Origin: Gnetum montanum
Lineage: Eukaryota; Streptophyta; Gnetopsida; Gnetales; Gnetaceae
Direction of reading: 5' to 3'
Length of the DNA stretch: 64,000 nt
Assembly: GCA_015680685.1 (NCBI GenBank)
Contig: MNCI01004849.1
Location: forward strand, 186,001-250,000
Under the pieces are notes generated by a model. The model searched no databases and had not been told where the DNA came from. It saw only the letters and a program-made list of their open reading frames with translations. Both the position numbers and the translations under genes were made by a program. Shown here piece by piece: positions 35,470 through 46,638 of the stretch. How positions within the stretch are numbered: the first letter of the stretch is position 1; each line of letters starts with the position of its first letter.

Positions 35470-36250
35470 ACTACTAACCTTTGTATCATCATCATCTTCA
35501 TCATAGTTAGAAGTTTCATGAGTAGGCCTATATGTCTTCTCCTCATCATCATCACTACTACTATTGGAATGGAAGACATGCTACTCATCATCATTAGAAG
35601 AAGACACGACTACAAAAGCTCTTCAAGGTTGATGTTTCATCCAAAATGATGATGATAAAGGAGAATGAGATGGAGCCTATTAGGACGATGAGGAAGTACC
35701 CTTATGCTAGTAGGTCTAGTGAGCCACTTGCTTTCATTGAGGCATTATACCAAAAATGCTCTCCATCACCTATTACTTAAATAATTTTGAAACATCCTCC
35801 TACAAAAATTCACCTAGTTCAAGTTTCTTGGTGTGAGGAAAAGAGTCCACATAGGCATGAGCTGGTGATGTAACAAGATCCTCTAAGTTTGATGCATTAC
35901 TTGAATCATATCCTTGTGATGACCTTATTACTATAGAATGTATGGCTAGATCTAGTATGTTCTCATCACTATTAGTTCAATGAGAGTAGTGATCTCCTTA
36001 AACTTTTGACCAACTGAAGAAGGTAGAAGGCTTGATGTATCCATTCTCTTATATATGTAAGAGAGATACCATTTAATTTTCCCCAAGGTTTTTCCAATGA
36101 TCTTTAGGAACTTCTTTATGATAGATCCCATTTGTGCACTCATGGACTTAGACCTCCTTAGTTGAGAAGAGACATTAGGTGAAGATGTAGCTTGCTTCCT
36201 TCATGATTTCTAAGGTGGAGGAACTAGAACTTCTATATCAGTAAGATTTG
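35470..36250 (-). pseudogene. decayed minus-strand ORF with acidic tail
   Basis: Read on the minus strand, one stretch (36143-35952) gives MGSIIKKFLKIIGKTLGKIK and continues to LLPSSVGQKFKEITTLIE. Further on, in another frame, it ends in a Ser/Asp-rich tail containing SNSSSDDDEEKTYRPTHET and DEDDDD before a stop near 35480. This looks like the C-terminal half of a retroelement accessory protein of the plant mobile-domain-like sort. I do not recognise a specific family. Stops and shifts make it inactive. Confidence 0.35.
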
Positions 36251-36849
36251 TGCTTCTTAAGGTTTCTTCTATTAATGTTAAATATTTTGCTAAGATTTTT
36301 TCTAGAGATGCTTAAAACCTTACGATGATTTCTTCCACTAACATTTTAACAGTTAGCCCATCCTTTTCTTTTATCACTATTCAACAAAATGTCTCTTCAA
36401 GGAAGGTTACGATGAAATCAGTTTCAAAAAATTATTTAATGACTAAGGAGAAATAAATATATACTCCTAGTATCTCATAAAATTATATTGTTGATTCTAT
36501 TATTTTTAAATAGTGTTTAATAATAAAAAAATTCAAGGAAGTCTATCTATTGTCGAACATATATTAAATCATCTGAATGACCAGCATGTTCAAGATATTT
36601 TAATTACAAATACTCTATTTGGAACTATTGGTTAAGATATGGAGATAATTTCTATTGAGAATGTTGATTCTACTGATAGGTAGAGGCCTCTTCTCATTCC
36701 ACCCCATGTTAATCTTTTCATGCAATGTTTTGGATCTTACTAGCAGACTTCGAACAAAAGTGGTTGGTGCTTTTCTTCACACATGACATTCAATTTTTTA
36801 TTTTATTCTACTTCAAGAGATTATGATTTCTAATTCAAATATTTTCATT

Positions 36850-37330
36850 ATTGAAAATATTATTTTTTATTATTCTACAGTATTATTTATTAACTGATGA
36901 TTCATCGACTAGATGAATCAACAGGAATGCGTCGACACATCCCCATCAACGTAGCCCCGTCGATGCATGTAAAGATACATCAATGCAAATGTGTCAACAT
37001 AGTGTCATGTCATACCTATATAAATGCATGTACCCACTACATTTAGGGCATGTTATGTCAATAGTGTAGCTAAGTTCTTGTAGTTTTCTTCCACCAAAGT
37101 TAGAATATTTTCTGAGTACCCATAGTAGGACTTCAAGAAATTATACGAGTCTTTTTTTGACCATCATTGTACCTAAACACATTGATGTGGCTGATTATAA
37201 AGAAGAGATTATTAAATACTCCTTGTAGCACTTAGAATAGATTCATTTTTATTTCATGCAATTTATTATTAATGTAATTTACATTCTTATTCTTAGTTAA
37301 TTAATGCACCTAACATTGAACACATAAGTA
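36850..37330 (+). repeat. probable 5' LTR part of element D
   Basis: Contains GTCGATGCATG repeats and TATATAAATGC (37016-37023). It then has TAGCTAAGTTCTTG and TTTTCTTCC, which align in order with 57119-57300. The region just left (36250-36850) shows no coding and may belong to the LTR or to its flank. Confidence 0.5.
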
Positions 37331-37905
37331 TGACTACTTTGAACATACCATTTAACACTTGGTAATCCCAATAGTGGCTATTTGGTATGCCCATACTTGG
37401 TAACCTAGTAGCATTGAGATGAGTTTAGGATGTATACAAAAAGTAGGTCCAAATGCTTATGATAGTCTAGTTAGCTTAAGAACCATTAAATAGTTAAGTA
37501 GTTTATTTCCCAATTAATTATCTTTACTTCAATGCTTAGATTAAATAAATATAAATAAACATCATATTCCTTGGCCCACACTTAACCATACAAACGAGCC
37601 TACACAAATGAAACCCAAGAACACAATGATCATATTTACTTAAGTCACTATCTTTGTCTATAGGCACACTTAGATGCTAAGTCCATGGAATTCAACTAGA
37701 TTGCTAGTGCACACTTGTGATTCATATGGTTAAACAAAAGAACTACTTGCTACTCATCATTGACACTATTGCTAGGGATTTAGTGTAGTGAAGTGTGCTA
37801 AGTAGGAAAGATAGTGAATTATACAAAGACATTGTAAAGACCATTAAATGATAAATCATTTAAGTACATAAAAGTAATAGCCTATTATTTTTAGCAAAAA
37901 CTAAT

Positions 37906-39420
37906 ATGGCTTCTTCTTGCATAGATGAATCTCCACCACCTACTGGTGGAACTGATCAAAGAAAGAAGGTTCCTAAGATGAAAATACCCCAAAAATTCTA
38001 TGTTGTCTACATTCATCCTAATCCTTACACTTTAAACTTCACCTTTATCCTACACTAGGATGAACAACTACAATGGAGAAATATGGAAGGCAACATCATG
38101 TTGCCTCCCAATTTATCAATTCCTAAAATGTTGATGAACAATCTAATTCAGTTGGGCATCACTAAACTTAATCCAAAATATGAAGTCTAGGACCATATTT
38201 ATAGGGATTATCATCCCACCAATATTTAATAAAGAAAAGATTAGCAAATGGAAGCATGATATGAGGCTTTAAAAGGAAAGAGCTTCCCTACCCAATTATT
38301 CTTACAACAACATAAGGAATGCAAAGAATTCTTTTTTGGTGCCTCCAAATACATAGACTCTCCTCCTTTCATTGATGGGAAGATCCTTAACCAATGGTTA
38401 AAATCAACTATGGACAACCTTGGTAACAAGAAGGATGGTTATTAAGACCATGGGGCCTCGAAAGATGGGAACCATAGCTGATCATCCAAATGTAAGAATA
38501 ATGACAAACACCAAGAAAAAAATAAATATAAGAAATAGGATACAAATTGATGAAGGAAATCTTGCAAGAACCATTATGGTGTTGATTCTCCTTCTTCTTC
38601 ATCCTCATCATCTTCCTTCTCCAACTTCAACAATATAAGTAGAGGCTAAGACAAAAGAAGGAACAACAAGGATCGAGATGGGAATGAATGGTAAGATAGA
38701 GATGATTGCAAATCCTACCGAGATAAATGAGAGAATGAGCAGGAAAAATAGCAATGGGAGGAGCATCACAAAGAGAGAAGGCATAGTAGGATACATCATA
38801 GACATTGTGGCCATGATAGGGATTATTGAGACTATTATGATTATGATGAGCCTTTACTGGATACCAAGAACATGTTGAATATTTTGGAGACAATCAAAAT
38901 CCCAACCAGGCACTTGAAGGATATCCACATCAAAAGGCTACATATGAACAATATCCTTAGGTTTGAAGGGGAGTACAACTCAAATATGAAAAATCACTTG
39001 CAAGCCTTTCATGATGTCTATGCCTTGCAAGATATTAATAACATATTGAAAAAGCTAAAACTATTTTCCAGGATCCTTATTACAGAAACTAAAAGCTAGT
39101 ACCATTCCTTGGAACTAGAATACATTCATTGATGGAGTATGATGCTAGAAGTATCAAATGTACTCCATAGTGTCCAATTTATGGGGGCAACTCAAAGGCT
39201 AAAAAAATGTAATCATGAGTCTTTGGATGTAGGCCTTGATAGGTACTATTCTCTTTTGCATAAATGCCTAAGCCATGGGTACTCCCAACAAGACCAGCTA
39301 CATCATATCATAGATGGGCTTAAGATTAAAACAAGGAGAAATCTTGGGATCTATACCCAAGGAACACTTTCTAAGCTAAGGGTTCATCAAATCCAAAGGC
39401 TTGTTGATTAGGTGATCAAA
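37906..39420 (+). pseudogene. gag: gag of element D
   Basis: Starts at ATG 37906 (ASSCIDESPPPTGGTDQRKK). A DxH/Arg-rich middle (38600-38830) follows, then DTKNMLNILETIKIPTRHLK and EGEYNSNMKNHLQAFHDVY, and a stretch to 39411 (LHHIIDGLKIKTRRN). The layout of a Ty3/gypsy gag is visible, but every 50-100 codons there is a stop or a shift. 39420-40340 continues with a Lys/Glu-rich linker and a Tyr/Gln-rich tail. Confidence 0.6.
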
Positions 39421-40340
39421 GAGGAAGGTGAACTAAAGAAGTAGGAAAGTGCAAAGGAATACAATAGAGACCTCTCCATTTGCAAGAGGAAGGTCTATCT
39501 CTATGATAATGAGGAGACACTTCTTGATGAAGTAGTGTAGAGGAAAACCTTGCCAATATAGAAATATATTACTAAAATATCAACTAAGGTAGATAATATG
39601 TGAGACTCCTTAACTCTAAAGGTTGCAAAAGAAGGTAAAGATCAAGGAAGTAGTAGTCATGAAAGAAGAAAGAAGAAGGATACTAAATAGGGATATTATA
39701 AAATTAAGGGTAAAGCTACACAAATAGAGGAGGTTGTAGATTCTGAAACTGATGATAATGTTTGTGACATTTATCAATATGAACATTCTAAGGGATGTTG
39801 TCTAGTGTTTTCACATCTAAAAAAATCTTGGATGTACACTTTGAATCCTAGATTGGCAAAGCAACAAACACCTAGGAGGTTGTCTTATTCACAAGGCAAC
39901 TGTAGGCAGCAATTTCACCAACAAGCATATTATTCAAGTGGTGTGTTACCTCAGCCTCAAGATTAGTATCAATAGTGGCAATACCATAGTCATGGGTGAT
40001 GCCGCCACTAAGATAGTAGTACCCTTATTATCAACCAAATCCCTATGGCTACTATGTTTAAGAGCTAGTATATGCACGTGACTCGTCTAGTTACACTTCT
40101 ATCTTGTACCACTAATACCCTTCAAAGTATCACAGAGAATGTTCTCCAATGAGGGAATATTCATTTTTCTTTTATTCTCCTCAATATTTATCCACTCTTG
40201 CACCACCACCAATAATGCCTTTACCATCTACTCAATCTATGCAAGGTGAAATACCTACCCCTCCATAGTAAAGAAATGCTATGAGAATAATGAATCTATA
40301 GTTGGCTCCTTAGCTAAATGGTCCTAAATCCAAGTCTTGT

Positions 40341-40900
40341 ATGAGGTCATTCTTTAAATATAGAAGCTCCACAAATGTCTCTCAAACACCTATGGTTGCC
40401 AACCTTACTAAATATGCCTTTGAAATTCATATCAAGAAGCCTTCAAATCAACATTCTTCCCAAATTTATACTATCATGTTGACTACTATGATCACAAATT
40501 GGATTAAGGCTAGCCACCTTTCCATGAAAAGATCTAATCCTACGAGTCCTCTCATCTACCTACAAATCACCAAAAATGAACTATGCAAGGCTATTTTATA
40601 TTTAGGTTCTAGAGTTAACTTAATTTCTAAAGAGAAGTACAAGGCTTGGAACTTTCCTCCCTTGCAAAAGAGAAACATTAGCCTTGAACTTGCAAACTAG
40701 TCCATCACTATTCCTTTGGAATTAGTGGAGGACATCATGACCACCATTTGTGAGTGATCCTATCCTATTGATTTCCTAGTCATCCATGTGGAGAACTACA
40801 AGGGCAACTTTCCTATCATCATGGGAAGGGCATGGTTGAGCACCATTAATATGAGAATGATGATTTGAGACCTTTCCTTGAATATTTTCAAGTAAAATAA
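40341..40900 (+). pseudogene. pro: protease region of element D
   Basis: Around 40590-40640 the frame reads AILYLGSRVNLISKEKYK, the degenerate form of the aspartic protease motif (DSGSSVNLIS in relatives). NFPIIMGRAWL, near 40809-40840, is the closing motif. The catalytic Asp is Tyr/Leu here, so the enzyme is dead. Confidence 0.65.
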
Positions 40901-41379
40901 ATTTAAAAAAGTAAAGAAGAAGAAATTTTTGTGCATCTGTACAGTGACACAGGGTGCCATTGTGTGCAGAGACTATGGACCATCAAAGGTACCTTACTTT
41001 AAGCATGTAATCAAGTATGTAGAAATTACAAAAATTAAAAGGTGCATATATGCAACAACTACTAAACAAGAACCTACCCAATGATAGAAAAAAAATAATG
41101 AAGCTAAATCAATCATGTGCATGAATCCAACTGAGAGCCTTGTAAGCTCCTATGTCAAGAGCATAGAAGAAACTCCATTACCAACTCTTCAATGCATAGA
41201 GTTAAATAGATTGAAAAGAGTTGGAGATCCTTGATACTTTCAAGTAAGAGTCTCTTGAGTTAAAGGCTCTACTAGTAGGTGTGAAGTATGCATTTCTTAT
41301 GAATGGTAAGATAATGATTATCAAGAGTAAAAAAAGAAATTGTTGAACATTATGAACAAATGGTCAACAATCCCTACTT

Positions 41380-42640
41380 AGTTATATCATGATATAACAA
41401 GGATAAATCCTCAAATACACCAACATTGAATCTACATAGACTACTCCATCAAGCCAAAAAGGCAATCACAAAGGTGATTAAGCCCAAAACTTAAGCATAT
41501 CATCAAGAAGAAGATTAAGTAAATCCTCAAAGAAGGATTCATCTATCCAATTGTAGATAATGAGTAGGTTATCCCACTCATTATTGTTTCAACAAAGGGA
41601 GGAAAATAGAGTCTATATAGACTTTTAACTATTGAATATGGCCACATACAAGGACCATTTTTCATTACCATTTGTGGACCAAGTGTTAGAAATTATTTCA
41701 AGGCATTATTATCATAGCTTTTTGGATGTTTATCATGGCTATAACCAAATCCAAATTTCACTAGAGGATTAGGTCAAGACTACGTTCATGAGTTCTTAGG
41801 AAACTTTTTCATACAAGAAGATTCTCTTTGGCCTATGCAATGCTCCTCCCACTTTCCAACGATTGGTGTGAAGCATCTTTCAATAACATATCAGTAGCAA
41901 GATAGAAGTCTTCATGGATGACTTCTCTATTTATGAGGCTACCTTTGAGCAAGCCTTGAACAACCTTGAGCATGTTCTTTAAAGATGCATGGAGACTAAC
42001 CTAAGGCTTAATTGGCAAAAGAGCCATTTGATGGTTGAAGAAGGCATTGTCTTGGGGCATAGGATTTTTAGAAAAGGGATTAAGGTGGACCCAGAGAAGG
42101 TATAGGTAATCCAAGAAATAACTAGATAACCAAAAATGATGAAAGATGTAAGTCATTCCTTGGCCATACAATTTACTATAGGAGCTTCATTAAGAACTTT
42201 TAAAAATCACAAAACCATTGGTGGAACTCACTAAGAAGCATGCACCATTTACTTGGACCATGGAATGCAAGAATGCATTCCAACAATTAAAGCAAAAACT
42301 CACAAAAACTCCAATTCTATGGGCACTAAACTGGTCTAGGCCATTTTACATTATGACCAATGCATCAAATTATGCTTTGGGGGTCATGCTTACATATTTG
42401 GATGATCAAAAAAATCCATACTAGATCTAGTATGTAAGAAAGAGCATTGTGGATGCATAATTAAACTACACCACCACTAAAAAGGAGCTCATGGTAGTGA
42501 TGTATGCCTTAGAGAAATTTAAGCACTATGAGCTTGGATACCAAGTTTTTGTGCACACTAACCATAGTTCTATTTGGATCTTGATGAACAAAACAACCAT
42601 GAGCACCCGTGTCATATGATGGTTGGTGATTCTTCAAGAA
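41380..42640 (+). pseudogene. pol: RT and RNase H of element D
   Basis: Recognisable RT pieces are YKDHFSLPFVDQVLEII (41646), FLDVYHGYNQIQIS (41720), LFGLCNAPPTFQRL (41826) and FMDDFSIYEATFEQAL (41910). The motif box is therefore intact although the frame is not. RNase H follows (42218-42620: FTWTMECKNAFQQLKQKL, MTNASNYALGVML, HTNHSSIWILMNK). Frameshifts and stops are frequent. Confidence 0.75.
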
Positions 42641-42679
42641 TTTGATCTAGTAATGATTGACTGAAAGGGAGCCTAGAAC

Positions 42680-44080
42680 ATGGTTACTAACCACATGTCT
42701 CAATTAAGATGGAATAGCAAAGAGGATGAGGGCTCATTATCTAATCAATCCCCTAATAAACTCCTCTTTATTGATGCTATTGATATCCAAAATTCCAAAG
42801 AATCAAATAGATATGATCAATTCCTCTCTTACCTACTCACTCTAGAGATGCCACAGGATAAGAAGAAATAATAGTTTCTTCATCAAGCCAAGCATTTCAT
42901 GGAAATCAAAGCTAACCTCTACAAGATTTGCATAGATGGCTTGGTGTGATGGTGAGCACCTAATTTAGATCAACTTCAAGTTCTCCAGGATGCTGTTGAA
43001 GGTCCTTGTGGGGGCCACTATGCTAGGACCAAGATGGTCATTAAGATTCTCATGGTAGAATATTATTGGACAACAATATTTAGGAATGTTCATTACTTCT
43101 TCCATTCATGTGATAGATGTTAGCAAGATGCAGAGATAACTGCATGAATGGAAGGGTTCCAATAGTGGAGTCAACCACTGAAGCCTTTTAATCTTTGGGG
43201 GATTGACTTCATGGGGCTCATCAATCTCATGTCAAATGGAAAGGCATACATAATCATGGTTTCTAACTATTATACCATGTGGGCTAAATTCGCTATCATC
43301 ACCAACTATTCATCCTCTATAGTGGGATGGTTTATGCAATAAAATGTTATAAATAAGTTTGGTATGCCATAGTTATTAATTTCTAATAATGAAACATATT
43401 TTATAGATGCCACTTTTCAAAAACTTATGCTTAGAGGTTAAACATAAACTCACAACTCCATACCACCTCCAAGCCAATGGTCAAGTAGTGGTCACAAATA
43501 GGAAAATAACAAAAATAGTAACATGCATAGTTAGTAAGTATAGGAAGAACTCAAGCAATAAACTCAATAATGCTCTTTGGACTTATCATTCAACAAGAAA
43601 ACTTACTATCAGATATTTTCTCTATGAGTTAGTATATCGGAAACTCCCAACTCTTCCTATCCAAACCAAGCTTCATACACATTCATGGTATATGACCTTG
43701 ACCTAGATTTAATTTTATCCCAAATAAAAATACTAATTAATTTTAACATACTATATGAAAATCAATTAGTGGTCCTATCCTTACATGAAGTACACAAGAC
43801 ATACAACAAGTAATGCCATGACCTCAAAATATGAAAAGTTAAATTACAACTAGAAGATAAGGTGCTCTACTAAAATCCCATGCATGTACCTTAATGTACA
43901 AAATTTTAAACATTATGGAAGGACTTTTGCATTATTCATGAAACTTTTTCATCTAGGGACATGATGATTTACCATCATGCCAACCCAAAAAAAATATTAC
44001 TAGTTAACACATAAGTTAAACCTTTTCTAGAGATAAGACTAACTAGGGGAAACAACACCTCAATTGATTATCAATCATGC
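42680..44080 (+). pseudogene. pol: integrase of element D
   Basis: The zinc-finger region (about 43010-43140, GGHYA ... CDRCQ) leads to the core: FNLWGIDFMGLI (43183), then the second acidic site as ISNNETYF, where relatives have SDNGTHF. The third part is HLQANGQVVVTNRK (43460-43500), with Val for the catalytic Glu. A C-terminal tail of the NxHRLKPFLE kind is readable around 44000-44080. The element cannot integrate on its own. Confidence 0.65.
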
Positions 44081-45043
44081 TTAATCTTTTGGATCTCTTC
44101 CTTTAAACTTAGTCATGGAGAAGATGGTCATCCATGCTAACATTCTATACTACTTCCTTGGTTTTTCAAATTTTTTGTTTTACATCATTTTTATCATTTT
44201 CCATTTTCTTAAATATTTTATGATTTCTTTTATATATTTTCTTATTTGAATTTTCTTATCATGTATTTTTCTTCTTTATTGCCATTAGAACTTTGGTGAT
44301 TGATATAGCTACTCATTGTTGAAGGTTCATTAAACTCTATTGATTAAATTGATTACTTAATAACTAGATTTCATCTTTGAATTATGACATTGATTAATGG
44401 GATATTATTTTTCTTATGATATCAAGTAGTGAGCTCACATCATTTACTTATTTCACTAAACTCCATGGTGTACTCTTGTCTTGGAAGCATGAGGTCCTTT
44501 CTTAATCACAACTTATAAAGAATCTATAGCCTTGGTACTTTCCAAACTTGGAATAAATCAAGTGGAATTGAAAATGGTGTGGCTTCAAGGGGACTTATCA
44601 TCTTTTATGCCCACCTACTATCTAGAGTCTTATGAGTATTCTCATCAATTCCTCACCATTGCTAACATCAACTAATAATAAGAAGTAATGTCTTTACATA
44701 GTGTGGTTCCCATGAATAAAAAAAACATGGAAAAGCACACTATTTAGATGGAATAACGGGCTACAAGAACTAGTTATGAGGCTAGAAAGATATGTTACCC
44801 ACACCTAAAGCCACCCCTCTAACTAAGGCCCTCTTAACTTCTTGCTTCTATTGTCTTATCTATCTAGAATGGTGGGCGATCATTGGGAGTATTCATAAAC
44901 TCTAGGGGATGAATGGTCTAAATGTGCAAATGTGAAATCATTGAAAGTGGTGTACTTGATTCCCACTAAGGATGAGATAATATTAGGTCATATTAATCAC
45001 AAAATCTAGGAAGGACTTCATGTGACTAGGATGTTAGACCATT
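44081..45043 (+). other. 3' region of element D, no gene recognised
   Basis: AT-rich. A short hydrophobic open run occurs near 44130-44280, but no conserved protein is visible. A was inserted at its right end. The sequence continues at 56648. Confidence 0.4.
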
Positions 45044-45048
45044 ACCAC
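45044..45048. repeat. target-site duplication of element A, left copy (ACCAC)
   Basis: ACCAC ends directly before the TG of the 5' LTR. The same five bases (56643-56647) follow the CA of the 3' LTR. This is a perfect match. Confidence 0.95.
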
Positions 45049-45304
45049 TGAAACACCGTGAAAATTACGAGTCGGCCTCAGGCAAAGATTCACAATTCCA
45101 GCAAAAATGCACATCAGATTGGTTCAAAGGATGGGTTTACGCTCTATTACGCACGGCAGCGTAATGAGCATAATAAGCTTCAAGACAGTCGTAGGCAGAG
45201 TTCAGAAAAGCACAACAGGTTGGCATTTTTTCTTGCAGTACGTGGATAACTTGTCTTTACGCTCGCTACGCGGCGGTGCGTATCATGGCGTATGTTGTCA
45301 AGTT

Positions 45305-45441
45305 GTACATTGTTTACGCTTCACTACTCGCGGTTGCGTAGCGAGCGAAAGTTGCACACTATCCACGCTTTGTTACGCTTAGTTGCGTAGTGAGTGTAAA
45401 ATCCACGCTTCATTACGCATAGTTGCGTAGTGAGCGTAAAA
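45305..45441. repeat. tandem hairpin units in the LTR of A
   Basis: Three successive units of about 40 bases, each with arms close to TTTACGCTCACTACGCAA and its complement TTGCGTAGTGAGCGTAAA. They end with GTGAGCGTAAAA at 45430-45441. The 3' LTR has the same units at 55565-55692 with C/T differences at CpG. Confidence 0.75.
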
Positions 45442-45688
45442 AAATTTTGAGCTTATGGCTTTTACTCCAAGATTACGCTCATACACGCAATGCAACGCGA
45501 ATGAGCGTAATACAGCCTGAATACAGCCTAAAGTACGCTCAGCATGTGCCTACTCTTCACACGCACAACACGCAAACAAGCGTGTTGTGCGTAGTCACAA
45601 TCTGACTTAAAAGATCATGCCAACAGGGCCCGTAATATCCGGGACTCACATCATCAGGGTTGCACCTTCTCCACGAAGTGTCGCAACC

Positions 45689-45696
45689 TATAAATA
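45689..45696 (+). promoter_or_regulatory. TATA box of the 5' LTR (A)
   Basis: CCTATAAATACCCC occurs in the LTRs of A (also 55940-55947), H (20358), C (29848) and, with small changes, B (19341) and, inverted, E (60541-60547). Transcription would start about 30 bases downstream. Confidence 0.75.
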
Positions 45697-46392
45697 CCCC
45701 AGTCGACAAAGACACAAGGGTTGGCAAAATCAGAGAAGCAAATAGCATATTTCTGAGCACCAGAGCAGTTAGCACTTTGGAATAGAGATACAGAGAACAG
45801 CGCTTTGGCAATCATGGACATCATCATCTTACAGCCGAAGTAGAGTACAGTTCAGATTGAGTACCGGTGACAGGAGCAATCTTTCTACTGAAAGGACTCT
45901 ATCAATCAGAAACAATTGATCGGTAGACGTCAAAGCTTGGCCTGCCTTGCATCTCAGCTTTAGCCCACAAGGTAGATCGAACTTCTGTTTAGACCATTTT
46001 TTGCTTATTGTTCTATGCTTGTTTCACATCCTGTAAGCGGGGATTCCCCAGTGTAATTTCTCATACGAAATATACATTTGTAAGTCAAAGCGCAGATCTT
46101 GAAGCTTCGAGCTTCTTATGTCAACCTCTTCTTATCGTGTTTAGCATTATCGTCGTTGCAATCCAACTACATCGTTTTCCCCTCGTTTTACCACTCTTCG
46201 AAATAGATTGCTTTCTCTCCGCATAATTCTCATCGTTTTACTGATCTGTAAGTCCCTATCTGATCGAGAAGACCGTTCAGGGCACCGCGGATTCATTTTT
46301 CCAGCTTAGCCCTTGCGCGGATCCGTGGTTAAAACTGTGTACGCCGGAATATCGGTCGGTATTTTTAGCTGCCGACGTTTTCTGTCGTTACA

Positions 46393-46638
46393 GTTTTCTG
46401 GCGCTAGAAGGAGGGCCTTCAGGCTCAGATCCGAACATTTCGGGTAACCCTATTAGAGATCCATACCCTAAACCGTAGACGTAATACCTCTAGGGAAGCC
46501 TACGGTTAATCGCGTGGTATAGATCGGTCGCAAGGACGATTTCTTTGAAATCCTACAGGGTAGAAAGCCTTTTGTGCATTTGTTGCCAGCCATTCACTTT
46601 TAGATTCGATTATCAGTCACTCTCGACTTTGTTGATCA
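46393..46638 (+). other. leader of element A with primer-site-like segment
   Basis: TGGCGCTAGAAGGAGGGCC at 46399-46417 begins six bases after the LTR, as a tRNA primer site should. I cannot name the tRNA. One copy of the GTATAGATCGGTCGC block is at about 46515-46530, compared with four in element B. Confidence 0.65.

Larger units (their letters stand above)
45049..46392 (+). repeat. 5' LTR of element A
   Basis: TGAAACACC to GTTACA, 1344 bases. TATAAATA lies at 45689-45696. Upstream are stacked hairpins of the TTACGC...GCGTAA kind (45305-45441, plus CGCACAACACGC-type inverted repeats near 45560-45590). The TCGTTTTACTGAT...GACCGTTCAGGGCACC stretch near its end is shared with all Tat-like LTRs in this window. 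Confidence 0.95.
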
